DNA of 64,000 nucleotides from Orenia metallireducens (GCF_001693735.1 NZ_LWDV01000008.1:288357-352356); one strand, 5' to 3'. Numbered from the stretch's first letter, positions 52,667 to 63,325 are shown. Notes: a model not told the origin generated them from the letters alone. A program made the numbers and translations.

Positions 52667-55600
52667 ATGCCGAAAGTGTTAATTAAGGCTGAAGACACTA
52701 ACGTTTTTAAAGAGAAATTAAAAGAAAAGTTGAGTGTTTCTAAAGGGTTATTGGATACAATTAGGATTAAAAGAGTAGAAGTTAACCTAACAGCTAATCA
52801 TTGTAAAGTTGACTTGAAAGTTCCTAAAAGTATCGATTTAGACCCTATTGTTAAGAATATAGGCAATGAGCTATTTGCTGAGGGTGAATTCCAATACACC
52901 CTCAATTATTATGACCCTGACTTACCTCTGGAATTAATTTTAAAAAATTATTGGGAAGAAATAATTCAAAAGGTAAGAGAAGAAGTCCCACAGACCAATG
53001 GTTGGTTATCTTTATCCCGCTGGAATTTGAACAATGATATTTTAATTGTTGAAGTTAAGAACAAAGTAGCTATTGAGGTTTTAAATAATAAAAAATGTGA
53101 TAATATCCTACAGGAAATTATTGAAGAAGAGTATGGGAAGAGGGTTAAGGTTAACTTTGTATTAGGAGATTTTGAGGAAGAATTATCAGAGATGGAAGAT
53201 CAGATGGCTAAAGAGAAGGATGAATATATGAATAGCTTAGTTCAAAGTATTAGTCAGATTGAAAAGGGCAATGGTTCAACTACTAATAACTCTAATAATT
53301 TCAATAACTATAATAATTCATCCTATAACTATAAAGCTAAGTCTAAGAATAGCAATGATCCTAATGTATGGCTAGGTAGAAAGTTTGATGGTGATCCTAT
53401 TGCTATCTCTGAGATTGTTGGAGAGGATAATAATGTTATCTTACAAGGTAAGATATTTGAAATAGATATTAGAGAGTTAAAGAGTGGTAGAAATCTTGTA
53501 ATCTTCTCAATCAGTGATCAAAGTGATTCTATTACTATTAAGGTCTTTGAAAATAAAGGTGATAATTTATCACAGAAGATAAGTAAAGGGAAATGGGTCA
53601 AGGTTAGAGGGAGAGTGCAGCACGATAAGTATGATCAAGAGTTATCGATGATGGCTAATGATGTTATCCCAATTACCGTTGAGGGCAAAAAAGATGAAGC
53701 TAAAGAGAAGCGTATTGAGCTTCATCTCCATACTAAGATGAGTGCTATGGATGCTATAGTTGATGTTAAAACTGTTATTAAGCGGGCTATTGAATGGGGG
53801 CATCCTGCTATAGCTATTACTGATCATGGAGTTGTACAGAGTTTTCCTGATGCTTATAATGCTTCTAGAGGTGAAGATATTAAAGTTATTTATGGATTAG
53901 AGGCTTATCTAGTTGATGATGGTGAACCAATTATCATTAATCCAGCCGATAAAGGCTTAGATGAAGAGACTTATGTAGTTTTTGATTTAGAGACTACTGG
54001 TTTTAATCCTCACAATAATGAAATTATAGAGATTGGTGCAGCTAAAGTTAAAAATGGAGAGATTGTAGATATATATCAAAGTTTTGTCAAACCAGAGAGG
54101 GGTATTCCAACTAAAATCACGGAGTTAACAGGGATTGATAATCAAATGGTAGCCGATGCTCCTAAACTGGCGGAGGTAATAGATCAATTTTTAGAGTTTA
54201 TTGAAGGTGCTACAATAGTTGCTCATAACCTCTCTTTTGATTTGAGTTTTATTGAGGACAAGTTAAGAAGATTAGATAAAGGAAATTTAAGCAACCCTGC
54301 AATGGATACGTTAAATTTGGCTAGAGCACTTGTGCCTGATTTAAAGAGTTATAAATTGAATAAATTGGCTGATTACTTTAATAAGGATTTAGAAAATCAC
54401 CATAGGGCTAGTGATGATGCTAAAGTTACTGCTGAGATATTATTAGAATTAATTGAGTTGATAAAAGAAGAGGATATATCTAAGTTAACAGAAATAAATC
54501 AATTGACCAGTGAAATTGATTATAAGCGGATTTATCCACACCATACTACTATTTTGGTTAAGAATCAAAAAGGTCTTAAGAATCTTTATAAACTTGTCTC
54601 TAAATCCCATATTGAGAACTTCTATAAGAAGCCACGTATCTTAAAAAGCGACTTATTGGAGAAGAGAGAGGGGTTAATTGTTGGTTCAGCTTGTGAAGCT
54701 GGGTTGTTGTATAAGGAGATTTTACGAGGAAAGCCTGACAACGAATTGGAGAAGTTGGCTAAGTTCTATGATTATTTAGAGATTCAACCAATAGGTAACA
54801 ATAAGTTCTTATTGGAAAAAGGAGAGGTTAACTCCCTAGAAGAGTTACAAGATATTAACCGTAAGATCTATGAATTAGGAAAGAGGCTAGGAAAACCAGT
54901 AATTGCTGCTGGTGATGTTCATTTCTTAGATCCAGAAGATAGTATTTATCGTCAAATTTTAATGGAGGGTCAAGGCTTTAGTGATGCAGCAGACCAAGCA
55001 CCTTTATATTTTAGAACTACCAGTGAGATGTTAGCAGAGTTTGATTATTTTGGAGAAGAGATCGCTAAAGAGCTGGTTATCTATAATCCTCAAAAGATAG
55101 CAGATATGGTTGAAGAAGTTGAAATCATTCCTGATAAACTATTCACACCTACTATTGAAGGTGCCGATGAGGAGATTAGGAGTATGGCTTATAATAAGGC
55201 TAAAGAATGGTATGGAGAGCAATTACCTGAATTGGTAGAGAAGAGATTAGAGAGGGAATTAAACTCTATTATTGGGAATGGATATGCAGTTATCTATTTG
55301 ACGTCTCAGAAGCTTGTAAAAAAATCCTTAGATGATGGTTATTTGGTAGGTTCTCGTGGTTCTGTAGGTTCTTCTTTTGCAGCTACGATGACAGGGATTA
55401 CTGAGGTTAATCCATTACCACCCCATTATAGATGTTCAGAATGTAAATATTCAGAGTTTATCACAGATGGTTCAGTGGGTGTGGGAGCTGACTTAGATGA
55501 TAAAGATTGTCCTGAGTGTGGAGTACCATTGATTAAGGATGGTTTTGATATTCCTTTTGAAGTATTCTTAGGATTTAAAGGTGATAAGGTACCAGATATT

Positions 55601-57016
55601 GACCTTAACTTCTCTGGGGAGTATCAGCCAGAAGTTCATAAGTATACAGAGACACTTTTTGGGAAAGACTATGTATATAGAGCAGGTACTATTTCAACCA
55701 TTGCTGAGCGAACAGCTTATGGTTTTGTTAAGGGTCATGCAGAGGATAATGCTCTAATATTAAGAAAGGCTGAAATTACTCGTTTGGCTTCTGGATGTAC
55801 TGGAGTCAAAAGGACAACAGGACAGCATCCAGGTGGTCAGATTGTAGTGCCTAGTGATATGGAAATTTATGATTTTACTCCAATACAAAAGCCAGCTAAT
55901 GACATGGATACCGATACTTTGACTACTCACTTTGACTTCCACTCTATTCATGATAATCTGTTGAAGTTGGATATACTTGGTCACGATGATCCGACCAGTA
56001 TTAGGATGCTACAAGATATTACAGGAATTGATCCTAAGGAGATTCCTTTAGATGATCCCCAAACTATGGGTATCTTCTCTAGTGTTGAGCCCTTAGGTGT
56101 AACAGAAGAGGAAATTGGAGTTAAGATAGGAACTTTAGGTATTCCAGAGTTCGGTACTAGCTTTGTACGGGGGATGCTTCGTGAGACCCTGCCAACAACC
56201 TTTGCTGAATTAGTTCGGATTAGTGGTTTATCTCATGGTACTGATGTATGGTTGAATAATGCTCAGGACTTTATTAAAGCTGGGGTTGCAGAATTATCAG
56301 AAGTAATTTCGGTACGTGATGATATTATGAATTATTTAATTCATAAAGGGATAGAGCCTTCAGAGGCCTTTTGGATGATGGAGCATGTCCGTAAAGGTAA
56401 AGGATTGACTGAGGAAGAGGAGAAGGTAATGAAAGAACATAATGTTCCTGATTGGTATATTGAATCCTGTAAACGGATTAAATATATGTTCCCAAAAGCC
56501 CATGCAGCTGCTTATGTAATGATGGCTTTTAGAATTGCTTATTTCAAAGTCCATTATCCAGAGGCTTTTTATAATACTTACTTTACAATCAAAGCTGATG
56601 ATTTTGATGCTCAAATTGTATTACAGGGTAGGGAGTTTGTGGAGAAGAAGATTCAAGAGATTAAAATGAAAGGCAATGATGCAACAGCCAAAGATAAGAA
56701 TACACTTACTGTACTTGAAATTGTTGTTGAAGCGATGGCTAGAGGGATTAAGTTTACACAAGTAGATGTCTATAAATCTAAGGCTAAAGAGTTTCAAATT
56801 ACTAAAGAGGGACTATTACCACCATTTATCAGTTTACAGGGATTGGGACAGAGTGCAGCTGAAAATCTTGTTAAATCTAGAGAAGAAGGAGAATTTACTT
56901 CTATCGAAGATTTAAGTAATAGAGCTGGTTTGAGTAAGACTGTAATTGAAGTTATGAAAGAACATGGTTCCCTAGATGGATGGCCTGAAACCAATCAATT
57001 ATCCCTCTTTGGGTAA
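52667..57016 (+). CDS. polC: DNA polymerase III PolC-type alpha subunit
   Basis: Gram-positive replicative polymerase with built-in proofreading. The 1449-aa protein has N-terminal domains, an asparagine-rich linker (about residues 205-225), an OB domain, a PHP domain (from ELHLHTKMSAMDAIVD, about 350), an inserted DEDDh exonuclease (VVFDLETTGFNP at about 437, HNLSFDLSFI, HHRASDDA), a zinc motif CSECK/CPECG (about 923-950), the catalytic aspartates in PDIDLNFSGEYQ (about 977-988) and a C-terminal tail NQLSLFG, a clamp-binding motif. AAGGAGAG precedes the ATG. Confidence 0.98.
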   Translation: MPKVLIKAEDTNVFKEKLKEKLSVSKGLLDTIRIKRVEVNLTANHCKVDLKVPKSIDLDPIVKNIGNELFAEGEFQYTLNYYDPDLPLELILKNYWEEIIQKVREEVPQTNGWLSLSRWNLNNDILIVEVKNKVAIEVLNNKKCDNILQEIIEEEYGKRVKVNFVLGDFEEELSEMEDQMAKEKDEYMNSLVQSISQIEKGNGSTTNNSNNFNNYNNSSYNYKAKSKNSNDPNVWLGRKFDGDPIAISEIVGEDNNVILQGKIFEIDIRELKSGRNLVIFSISDQSDSITIKVFENKGDNLSQKISKGKWVKVRGRVQHDKYDQELSMMANDVIPITVEGKKDEAKEKRIELHLHTKMSAMDAIVDVKTVIKRAIEWGHPAIAITDHGVVQSFPDAYNASRGEDIKVIYGLEAYLVDDGEPIIINPADKGLDEETYVVFDLETTGFNPHNNEIIEIGAAKVKNGEIVDIYQSFVKPERGIPTKITELTGIDNQMVADAPKLAEVIDQFLEFIEGATIVAHNLSFDLSFIEDKLRRLDKGNLSNPAMDTLNLARALVPDLKSYKLNKLADYFNKDLENHHRASDDAKVTAEILLELIELIKEEDISKLTEINQLTSEIDYKRIYPHHTTILVKNQKGLKNLYKLVSKSHIENFYKKPRILKSDLLEKREGLIVGSACEAGLLYKEILRGKPDNELEKLAKFYDYLEIQPIGNNKFLLEKGEVNSLEELQDINRKIYELGKRLGKPVIAAGDVHFLDPEDSIYRQILMEGQGFSDAADQAPLYFRTTSEMLAEFDYFGEEIAKELVIYNPQKIADMVEEVEIIPDKLFTPTIEGADEEIRSMAYNKAKEWYGEQLPELVEKRLERELNSIIGNGYAVIYLTSQKLVKKSLDDGYLVGSRGSVGSSFAATMTGITEVNPLPPHYRCSECKYSEFITDGSVGVGADLDDKDCPECGVPLIKDGFDIPFEVFLGFKGDKVPDIDLNFSGEYQPEVHKYTETLFGKDYVYRAGTISTIAERTAYGFVKGHAEDNALILRKAEITRLASGCTGVKRTTGQHPGGQIVVPSDMEIYDFTPIQKPANDMDTDTLTTHFDFHSIHDNLLKLDILGHDDPTSIRMLQDITGIDPKEIPLDDPQTMGIFSSVEPLGVTEEEIGVKIGTLGIPEFGTSFVRGMLRETLPTTFAELVRISGLSHGTDVWLNNAQDFIKAGVAELSEVISVRDDIMNYLIHKGIEPSEAFWMMEHVRKGKGLTEEEEKVMKEHNVPDWYIESCKRIKYMFPKAHAAAYVMMAFRIAYFKVHYPEAFYNTYFTIKADDFDAQIVLQGREFVEKKIQEIKMKGNDATAKDKNTLTVLEIVVEAMARGIKFTQVDVYKSKAKEFQITKEGLLPPFISLQGLGQSAAENLVKSREEGEFTSIEDLSNRAGLSKTVIEVMKEHGSLDGWPETNQLSLFG

Positions 57017-57083
57017 AGTGGTTGCAAATTCATTGATAATATGCTAAAATGTAGTATGCATATTAATTGATAGTTAGTAAGCA

Positions 57084-57112
57084 AAAGAGTGGGTTTTGGC
57101 CCACTCTTTAGT
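57084..57112 (+). terminator. Terminator after polC
   Basis: AAAGAGTGGG (57084-57093) pairs perfectly with CCCACTCTTT (57100-57109) on a six-base loop. The T-run is short, but the stem with A before and T after also works in the other direction. Confidence 0.75.
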
Positions 57113-57395
57113 TATGTAATAGTCTTGAATGTAATAAAATAAAATTATAATAAGAATAATTTCTTAGAAATCTTGGTAAGATAAAGTGAAGCTTATAATA
57201 TTTTAAATTTATAATTTTTGCTAAATTTATTATTCACTAATTACTATCATCTAATTCAACTGTGATATAGATTATAAATCTAATCTTATAGTTGGATGAT
57301 TTAAAAAATAGTCTATTTATAATAATTATTTTTGATTTAAATATATCATAATCACTAACTGCTAATTACTATTAATAAGCGCCTGCAAATTATAA
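57113..57395. other. Gene-free leader of the rimP-nusA-infB cluster
   Basis: About 280 AT-rich bases without a supportable gene. The region 57230-57370 has loose repeats of the CACTAATTACTA type, akin to the dispersed GTAACTAG runs. A promoter for rimP must lie here, but I could not single out a convincing pair of boxes. Confidence 0.45.
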
Positions 57396-57411
57396 GAGAG
57401 AGGGGATTTTT

Positions 57412-57870
57412 ATGGGGAAAAAGACAGAAGAATTGATAGCAGAAGTTGCTGAACCTATTGTAGAAGCAAGAGAATTGGAATTAGTAGATGTAGAATATAA
57501 GAAAGAAGGAGAGAATTGGATTTTAAGAGTCTTTATAGACAAAGAAGGTGGAGTCTCCTTAGATGATTGCCAAGAAATAAGCAGAAGTTTAAGTGATACA
57601 TTAGATGCTAATGATCCAATTGAAAACTCTTATCTATTAGAAGTTTCATCCCCAGGGATTGACCGACCTTTAAAGACTGAAAAAGATTTTAAGAGATTTA
57701 CAGGTAAGTTAATAGATGTATCTACATATGCTCCAATTAATGGTGAAAAGAAGTTTATAGGAGAGTTATTAGGTTTAGAAGATGGTGAAGTTAAGATAAA
57801 GATAGGTGATGAAGAAGTTATAATCCCAAGAGATAAGATTGCTCAGACTAGATTAGCGATTGAGTTTTAG
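57412..57870 (+). CDS. rimP: Ribosome maturation factor RimP
   Basis: Helps 30S assembly. The 152-aa protein has LELVDVEYKKEGENWILRVFIDKEGGVSLDDC (in pieces at residues ~23-55), YLLEVSSPGIDRPLKTEKDF and an SH3-like C-terminal domain. The ATG follows GAGAGGGG. It starts the rimP-nusA-infB-rbfA-truB-ribF order common to bacteria. Confidence 0.96.
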   Translation: MGKKTEELIAEVAEPIVEARELELVDVEYKKEGENWILRVFIDKEGGVSLDDCQEISRSLSDTLDANDPIENSYLLEVSSPGIDRPLKTEKDFKRFTGKLIDVSTYAPINGEKKFIGELLGLEDGEVKIKIGDEEVIIPRDKIAQTRLAIEF

Positions 57871-57894
57871 GTATTATTAAGGAGGAATTTTAAA

Positions 57895-58929
57895 ATGAAT
57901 ATTGAGTTAATTCAGGCATTAGAAGATATTGAAAAGGATAAAGGTATTCCCAAACTTACTTTATTAGATGCAATTGAAGCGGCTTTAAAATCAGCTTATA
58001 AACGCGATTTTGGTGCCGCTGGTAATGTTGATGTTGAGATTGATCAAAGTACTGGAGAAGTGAATGTTTATTCTAAAAAGACTGTTGTAGAGGATGTGTT
58101 AAATCCAGAACAAGAAATCTTGTTAGAAGATGCAATCAAAAAGAATCCAAATTACTCTATAGGAGATCAAATTGAGATTGAGGTTACCCCAGGTAACTTT
58201 GGTAGAATAGCTGCTCAAACGGCTAAACAAGTAGTTATTCAAAGAATTCGAGAAGCTGAACGTGATATAATCTTTGAAGAGTTTGTAAATCGAGAAGGGG
58301 ATATCTTAACTGGACTAGTTCAACGCCAGCATAAGAATAATGTCATTATCGATTTAGGCAAGACTGAAGCAGTTTTGATTCCAACTGAACAGATTCAAAA
58401 TGAAAGATATCAGCAAGGTGATAGAATTAAAGTTTATATCGTTGAAGTAAACCAGACTTCTAAAGGACCTAATATTTTAGTTTCTAGAACACATCCTGGT
58501 TTATTAAAGAGATTGTTTGAGTTAGAAGTTCCTGAAATACATGATGGTGTTGTTGAGATTAAGTCAGTAGCTAGAGAAGCTGGACATCGTTCTAAGATAG
58601 CTGTACATTCTACACAAGAGGATGTAGATCCAGTTGGAGCTTGTGTAGGTCCTAATGGAGCAAGAGTTAGAGCTATTGTAGATGAGCTAAGTGGAGAGAA
58701 GGTAGATATTGTACAATGGAATGAAGAGCCTAAGAAATTTATAGCTAATGCATTAAGTCCAGCAGAAGTTTTAAATGTAGAAGTAAATGAAGAAGCAAAT
58801 GTGGCTAAGGTTGTTGTACCAGATTATCAGTTGTCATTAGCAATTGGAAAAGAGGGGCAGAATGCTAGGTTAGCTGCTAAGTTAACTGGTTGGAAGATAG
58901 ATATTAAAAGTGAATCACAACTTTCATAA
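57895..58929 (+). CDS. nusA: Transcription termination/antitermination factor NusA
   Basis: Binds RNA polymerase and paused RNA. The 344-aa protein has the N-terminal polymerase-binding domain, an S1 domain (about residues 130-200: GDILTGLVQRQHKNNVIIDLGKTEAVLIP in part) and two KH domains with HRSKIAVHS, DPVGACVGPNGARVRAIVDEL and IGKEGQNARLAAKLTGWKI. It lacks the C-terminal acidic repeats of E. coli NusA, as in other Firmicutes. AAGGAGG precedes the ATG. ylxR and ylxQ, which usually follow, are absent. Confidence 0.97.
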   Translation: MNIELIQALEDIEKDKGIPKLTLLDAIEAALKSAYKRDFGAAGNVDVEIDQSTGEVNVYSKKTVVEDVLNPEQEILLEDAIKKNPNYSIGDQIEIEVTPGNFGRIAAQTAKQVVIQRIREAERDIIFEEFVNREGDILTGLVQRQHKNNVIIDLGKTEAVLIPTEQIQNERYQQGDRIKVYIVEVNQTSKGPNILVSRTHPGLLKRLFELEVPEIHDGVVEIKSVAREAGHRSKIAVHSTQEDVDPVGACVGPNGARVRAIVDELSGEKVDIVQWNEEPKKFIANALSPAEVLNVEVNEEANVAKVVVPDYQLSLAIGKEGQNARLAAKLTGWKIDIKSESQLS

Positions 58930-59055
58930 TAGATAGTGTGTCTAAAGAAAATTAAGATAAGAAAACAGAAAATTTCATAGCTGCTACTTAGTTATTAGTT
59001 GGTAGTTATATGGATTTTACTGTCCTAAGAATTTAATAGTGGAGGTGTCCGGATA

Positions 59056-60999
59056 ATGGGTATTAGAATTTATAAGTTAGCTGAGCAATTGGAATTATCA
59101 AATAAGGAATTAATTAAGATGTTACAGGATTTAGGCGTTGATGTGACAAGTCATATGAGTACGATAAATGAAGAGACTGCAGAATTAATAATGGATATGG
59201 TTTTAGGTGAAGGTGAAGGGGCAGAAGAGGTTGATGATAGTAAGGTAATTAAAGTAGAAGGGGCTATGACTGTAAAAGAGTTATCAGAAGAGATAGATGT
59301 TGATCCAAGTACTTTAATGGCTAAATTAATCGGTTTAGGAATTATGGCTACTATTAATCAAGAATTGACTTCAGATCAACTTGAAGTAGTAGCAGCAGAA
59401 TATGGCTATGCCATTGAAGAGGAAGAAGAGGAAGAAGAGGAAGATATTTTTGGATTAGTAAATGATATAGAAGATAAGAAAGAGGATTTAAAGTTAAGAC
59501 CTCCTGTTATAACTGTAATGGGGCATGTTGACCATGGTAAGACAACTTTATTAGATGCTATTCGAGAAACTGAGGTAACTGCAAGTGAAGCTGGTGGGAT
59601 TACTCAGCATATTGGTGCTTATCAGGTAAAAGTAAATGGACAGAAAATTACATTTTTGGATACACCAGGTCATGAGGCCTTTACTTCTATGAGAGCTCGT
59701 GGAGCACAAGCAACGGATATAGCTATTTTAGTAGTTGCTGCAGATGATGGTATTATGCCACAAACTATTGAAGCTATTAACCATGCTAAGTCAGCTGGAG
59801 TTCCAATTATAGTAGCTATTAATAAGATGGATCGCCCAAATGCACAACCAGATAGAGTTAAGCAAGAGTTAATGAATCATGGATTGATTCCTGAGGATTG
59901 GGGTGGAGATACAGTCTGTGTTCCGATCTCTGCACTTAAAAAGGAAAATCTAGATGAGTTATTAGAGATGATTTTATTAACAGCGGAAATGGAAGAATTA
60001 AAGGCTAATCCAAATAGACCAGCTAATGGTATTATTGTTGAAGCAGAGTTAGATAGAGGTCGTGGACCAGTAGCCACTATTTTAGTTAGGAATGGTACTT
60101 TAAAAGTTGGAGATGCTATTGTAGCAGGGCTAGCGTCAGGTAGAGTTAGAGCAATGATTAATGACCAAGGTGAGAGAGTTGAAGAAGCAGGACCTGCTAC
60201 ACCAGTAGAGGTATTAGGATTATCTGATGTCCCTAATGCGGGGGACTTACTAGAAGTAGTAGAAGATGATCAAAGTGCAAGAGATATTGCTCAAAAGAGA
60301 CAAAATAAGAGAAGAGAAGATGAATTAAGTAGAAATACAACTGTTAATTTAGAGGACCTATTTAGCCAAATCCAACAAGGTGAAGTTAAAGAGTTAAATA
60401 TTGTTGTTAAGGCTGATGTACAGGGTTCTGTAGAGGCAGTTAAACAATCATTACAGAAACTAAGTACCGATGAAGTTGAAGTGAAGATGCTTCATGGTGG
60501 TGTTGGGGGTATTACAGAAACTGACGTTATGTTGGCTGCTGCTTCTAATGCTATTATTATCGGATTTAATGTTCGTCCTGGTGCAAATGCACGTAAAGTT
60601 GCTGAGAAAGAAAAGGTAGATATTAGAACTTATAGGGTCATCTATAAAGCAATTGATGATGTTAAGAGTGCGATGGAAGGATTATTAGATCCAGATTATA
60701 AAGAGGTAGTACTAGGTCAAGTAGAGGTAAGACAGACCTTTAAAGTACCTAAAATCGGAACCATTGCTGGTGCTTATGTAACTAATGGCACTGTTAATAG
60801 AAATGCAAAAGTAAGGTTACTTAGGGATGGAACTATTATCCATGAAGGTGAGATTGGTTCATTAAAGAGATTCCAAGATGATGTTAAGGAAGTAGCAGAA
60901 GGATATGAATGTGGAATTGGTATTGAAGGTTATAATGATCTTAAAGAAGGAGATATCATGGAGATTTATGACTTTGAGGAAGTAAAGAGAACATTATAA
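59056..60999 (+). CDS. infB: Translation initiation factor IF-2
   Basis: GTPase that brings fMet-tRNA to the 30S subunit. The 647-aa protein is of the short type: two IF2-N domains (residues ~1-50 and 71-120), a short glutamate-only linker (about 119-128), then the G domain with GHVDHGKTT (156-164), DTPGHEA and NKMD, and the C-terminal domains with [24 protein letters not shown] precedes the ATG. Confidence 0.98.
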   Translation: MGIRIYKLAEQLELSNKELIKMLQDLGVDVTSHMSTINEETAELIMDMVLGEGEGAEEVDDSKVIKVEGAMTVKELSEEIDVDPSTLMAKLIGLGIMATINQELTSDQLEVVAAEYGYAIEEEEEEEEEDIFGLVNDIEDKKEDLKLRPPVITVMGHVDHGKTTLLDAIRETEVTASEAGGITQHIGAYQVKVNGQKITFLDTPGHEAFTSMRARGAQATDIAILVVAADDGIMPQTIEAINHAKSAGVPIIVAINKMDRPNAQPDRVKQELMNHGLIPEDWGGDTVCVPISALKKENLDELLEMILLTAEMEELKANPNRPANGIIVEAELDRGRGPVATILVRNGTLKVGDAIVAGLASGRVRAMINDQGERVEEAGPATPVEVLGLSDVPNAGDLLEVVEDDQSARDIAQKRQNKRREDELSRNTTVNLEDLFSQIQQGEVKELNIVVKADVQGSVEAVKQSLQKLSTDEVEVKMLHGGVGGITETDVMLAAASNAIIIGFNVRPGANARKVAEKEKVDIRTYRVIYKAIDDVKSAMEGLLDPDYKEVVLGQVEVRQTFKVPKIGTIAGAYVTNGTVNRNAKVRLLRDGTIIHEGEIGSLKRFQDDVKEVAEGYECGIGIEGYNDLKEGDIMEIYDFEEVKRTL

Positions 61000-61012
61000 G
61001 TTAGTGGCAAAA

Positions 61013-61072
61013 GACGAGTAACTAGTAACAAGTAAAATGAGTTATTAGTAACTTGTCCCAGTCGCTAGTTAT
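61013..61072. repeat. Dispersed GTAACTAG-type repeat copy
   Basis: The infB-rbfA spacer holds GAGTAACTAGTAACAAG (61016-61032) and GAGTTATTAGTAACTTG (61039-61055), two near-copies in tandem, related in inverted orientation to the run at 47685-47735. Confidence 0.5.
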
Positions 61073-61094
61073 TATTTGATAGGAGTTGATAGAT

Positions 61095-61466
61095 ATGTCT
61101 GGTCATCGTCCAGAGCGTCTTGCAGAATTGATAAAAAAAGAAGTAAGTGATTTGTTACAAAAGGATATTAAAGATCCACGGATAGGATTTGTTACTGTAA
61201 CTGATGTTGAAGTATCTGGAGATTTAAGACATGCTAAAATCTTTGTTAGTATTTTAAATGGAGATAAAGAGGAGACTATGGCAGGTTTAGAAGCTACTAC
61301 AGGTTTTGTTCGTAAAGAATTAGGTAAGAGAATTAGATTGCGCCATGTTCCTGAAGTTATCTTTAGATATGATAATGCAATCGAAACAGGAACTAGAGTC
61401 TTTAAGATCTTAGAAGAGATAAATCAGGATAAAAAAGATGGGATCGATGAGCTTGAAGAAGATTAA
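61095..61466 (+). CDS. rbfA: Ribosome-binding factor A
   Basis: 30S maturation factor with a KH-type fold. The 123-aa protein has RPERLAELIKKEVSDLLQKDIKDPRIGFVTVTDVEVSGDLRHAKIFVS (in pieces) and LRHVPEVIFRYDNAIETG, which are diagnostic. ATG 61095 is nine bases after AGGAG; TTG 61086 is in frame but too close. nrnA overlaps its end by 20 bases. Confidence 0.96.
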   Translation: MSGHRPERLAELIKKEVSDLLQKDIKDPRIGFVTVTDVEVSGDLRHAKIFVSILNGDKEETMAGLEATTGFVRKELGKRIRLRHVPEVIFRYDNAIETGTRVFKILEEINQDKKDGIDELEED

Positions 61467-62424
61467 TGAAATCATTAATTTGATTAGAAAGAATAATAAA
61501 TTTCTAATTACAAGTCATGTCAGTCCAGATGGTGATAATTTAGGTTCAGTTACTGCATTAAAGTTAGCTTTAGAGCAGATGGGTAAAAAAGCAGTAATGA
61601 TAATAGATGATACTCTGCCAAGCTCTTTCTCTTTTCTACCTGATATTGATAAAATTATTTCTTATGAAAGTGATATGGAGGTAGATTTTGATCTATGCTT
61701 CATATTGGATTGTAGTGATTTTAAACGGATTGCTAGAGTTGAAGAGCTCCTTGCTGATAAAACAATTATTAACATTGACCATCATGGTGATAACCCTTCT
61801 TTTGGTGATTATAACTTATTGGGTGATGTTGCAGCTACAACAGAGTTAGTCTATCAATTAATATCGGAAATTGAAGAGATAAAGATGGACAAAGAAATTG
61901 CTACTGCTATAGCTACAGGATTGATTACTGATACAGGATCTTTTCGTTATTCTAATACAACAGCTCAGACCCATCAGATTATGGCAGACTTGTTGACCTA
62001 TAATGTCAACACAGCTAAGATCTGCAAAGAGGTTTTTGATACATACTCTTATGCAAGCTTAAAGTTAAAAGGTAAGGTATTAGAAAATCTTAAAGTTGAT
62101 GATTCTGGAAAAGTAGCTTGGATAAAGGTCAGTCAAGATTTATTAAAAGCCACTGGCTCTACTTTAGAGGATGCTGATGGATTGGTAGATTATCCAAGAA
62201 GCTTAGCTGGTGTAGAGGTAGGGGTTTTATTTAAAGAGGTTGAAGATAGTACTGTTAAAGTCAGCTTAAGATCTAATTACTATTTCTCTGTTGATAAGAT
62301 AGCCCATCAATTTGGTGGTGGAGGTCATTCAAAAGCTGCAGGATGTACTATTAATGATACTTTAATTAAAGCAGAAGATGCTGTAATTTCTACAATCAAA
62401 AAAGAACTAAGTCAGGTGAACTAG
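61447..62424 (+). CDS. nrnA: Bifunctional oligoribonuclease / pAp phosphatase NrnA
   Basis: DHH-family enzyme that degrades nano-RNA and 3'-phosphoadenosine 5'-phosphate. The 325-aa protein has SHVSPDGDNLGS, ILDCSD, NIDHHGDN (the DHH motif), ATGLITDTGSFRYSNT and the C-terminal DHHA1 domain with GGGGHSKAAGC. ATG 61447 lies inside the end of rbfA; ATG 61438 is also in frame. In many bacteria NrnA-type enzymes finish pGpG breakdown, which would link it to c-di-GMP turnover, though this is general knowledge and not shown here. Confidence 0.95.
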   Translation: MSLKKINEIINLIRKNNKFLITSHVSPDGDNLGSVTALKLALEQMGKKAVMIIDDTLPSSFSFLPDIDKIISYESDMEVDFDLCFILDCSDFKRIARVEELLADKTIINIDHHGDNPSFGDYNLLGDVAATTELVYQLISEIEEIKMDKEIATAIATGLITDTGSFRYSNTTAQTHQIMADLLTYNVNTAKICKEVFDTYSYASLKLKGKVLENLKVDDSGKVAWIKVSQDLLKATGSTLEDADGLVDYPRSLAGVEVGVLFKEVEDSTVKVSLRSNYYFSVDKIAHQFGGGGHSKAAGCTINDTLIKAEDAVISTIKKELSQVN

Positions 62425-62425
62425 T

Positions 62426-63325
62426 ATGAAAGGAATTATCAACATTTTAAAACCTCCAGGAATGACATCTTTTGATGTTATCTTCTCTTGTAGAAAGCTT
62501 TTTGGTATAAAGAAGATTGGCCATGCTGGGACTTTAGACCCTGGAGCAGCAGGAGTTTTAACTATTTGTATAGGACGAGCTACTAAAGTCGTCCCTTTTT
62601 TAACAGAAACTCGTAAAGTTTATAGGGCAGAGATGGAATTTGGTACTGAAACTACTACCCTTGATGCTTTTGGAGAGGTCACAAATCAAGTTGAAGATTT
62701 TATGCTAAATGAAGAAGAGATTAGAAAGGTTTTAGATGAATTTAAAGGAGAGATTGAACAGGTTCCTCCAATGTATTCAGCTATTAGGCATAAAGGGAAG
62801 AGACTTTATGAATTAGCACGACAGGGTAAGAAGGTTGAGCGAAAGCCTAGAAAAATTACTATCTATGATTTAAAGTTGATAGATTTTGATGGTCAGAAGT
62901 TAATCATAGATGTTGAGTGTTCTAAAGGAACTTATATTAGAACATTATGTGCTGATATTGGTAAAAGATTAGAGATAGGTGCTTATATGTCCTTTTTAGT
63001 TAGAACTAAGGTAGGAGAATTTTCTTTAGATAAAGCAATAACTCTAGAAGAACTTGAATTTTTGGTAGCCAAGGATAGAATTGAAGAAGTCCTTGAACCA
63101 TTAGATAAAGCTCTGGAACATTTGAAGGCGATTAAGGTTAAGTCAGAATTTGATGAACCCATCAGTAATGGAGTATCTATAGAATGGGACAACTTAGCAA
63201 CTAAATTAAATGATGAAGTGGAAGTTGGAGAGAAGTTTAGAGTCTATAATTCTGCGGGGGATTTTATAGGTGTTTATACCTATCATAATAAGGATATCTT
63301 TAAACCTGAAAGAATATTTGTTTAG
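62426..63325 (+). CDS. truB: tRNA pseudouridine-55 synthase
   Basis: Modifies U55 in the T loop of tRNAs. The 299-aa protein has NILKPPGMTSFDVI, GHAGTLDPGAAGVL (catalytic Asp38), RKVYRAEMEFG, VPPMYSAIRHKGKRLYELAR and CSKGTYIRTLCADIG; a C-terminal PUA-like domain ends the protein. AGGTG precedes the ATG, which comes one base after the nrnA stop. Confidence 0.97.
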   Translation: MKGIINILKPPGMTSFDVIFSCRKLFGIKKIGHAGTLDPGAAGVLTICIGRATKVVPFLTETRKVYRAEMEFGTETTTLDAFGEVTNQVEDFMLNEEEIRKVLDEFKGEIEQVPPMYSAIRHKGKRLYELARQGKKVERKPRKITIYDLKLIDFDGQKLIIDVECSKGTYIRTLCADIGKRLEIGAYMSFLVRTKVGEFSLDKAITLEELEFLVAKDRIEEVLEPLDKALEHLKAIKVKSEFDEPISNGVSIEWDNLATKLNDEVEVGEKFRVYNSAGDFIGVYTYHNKDIFKPERIFV

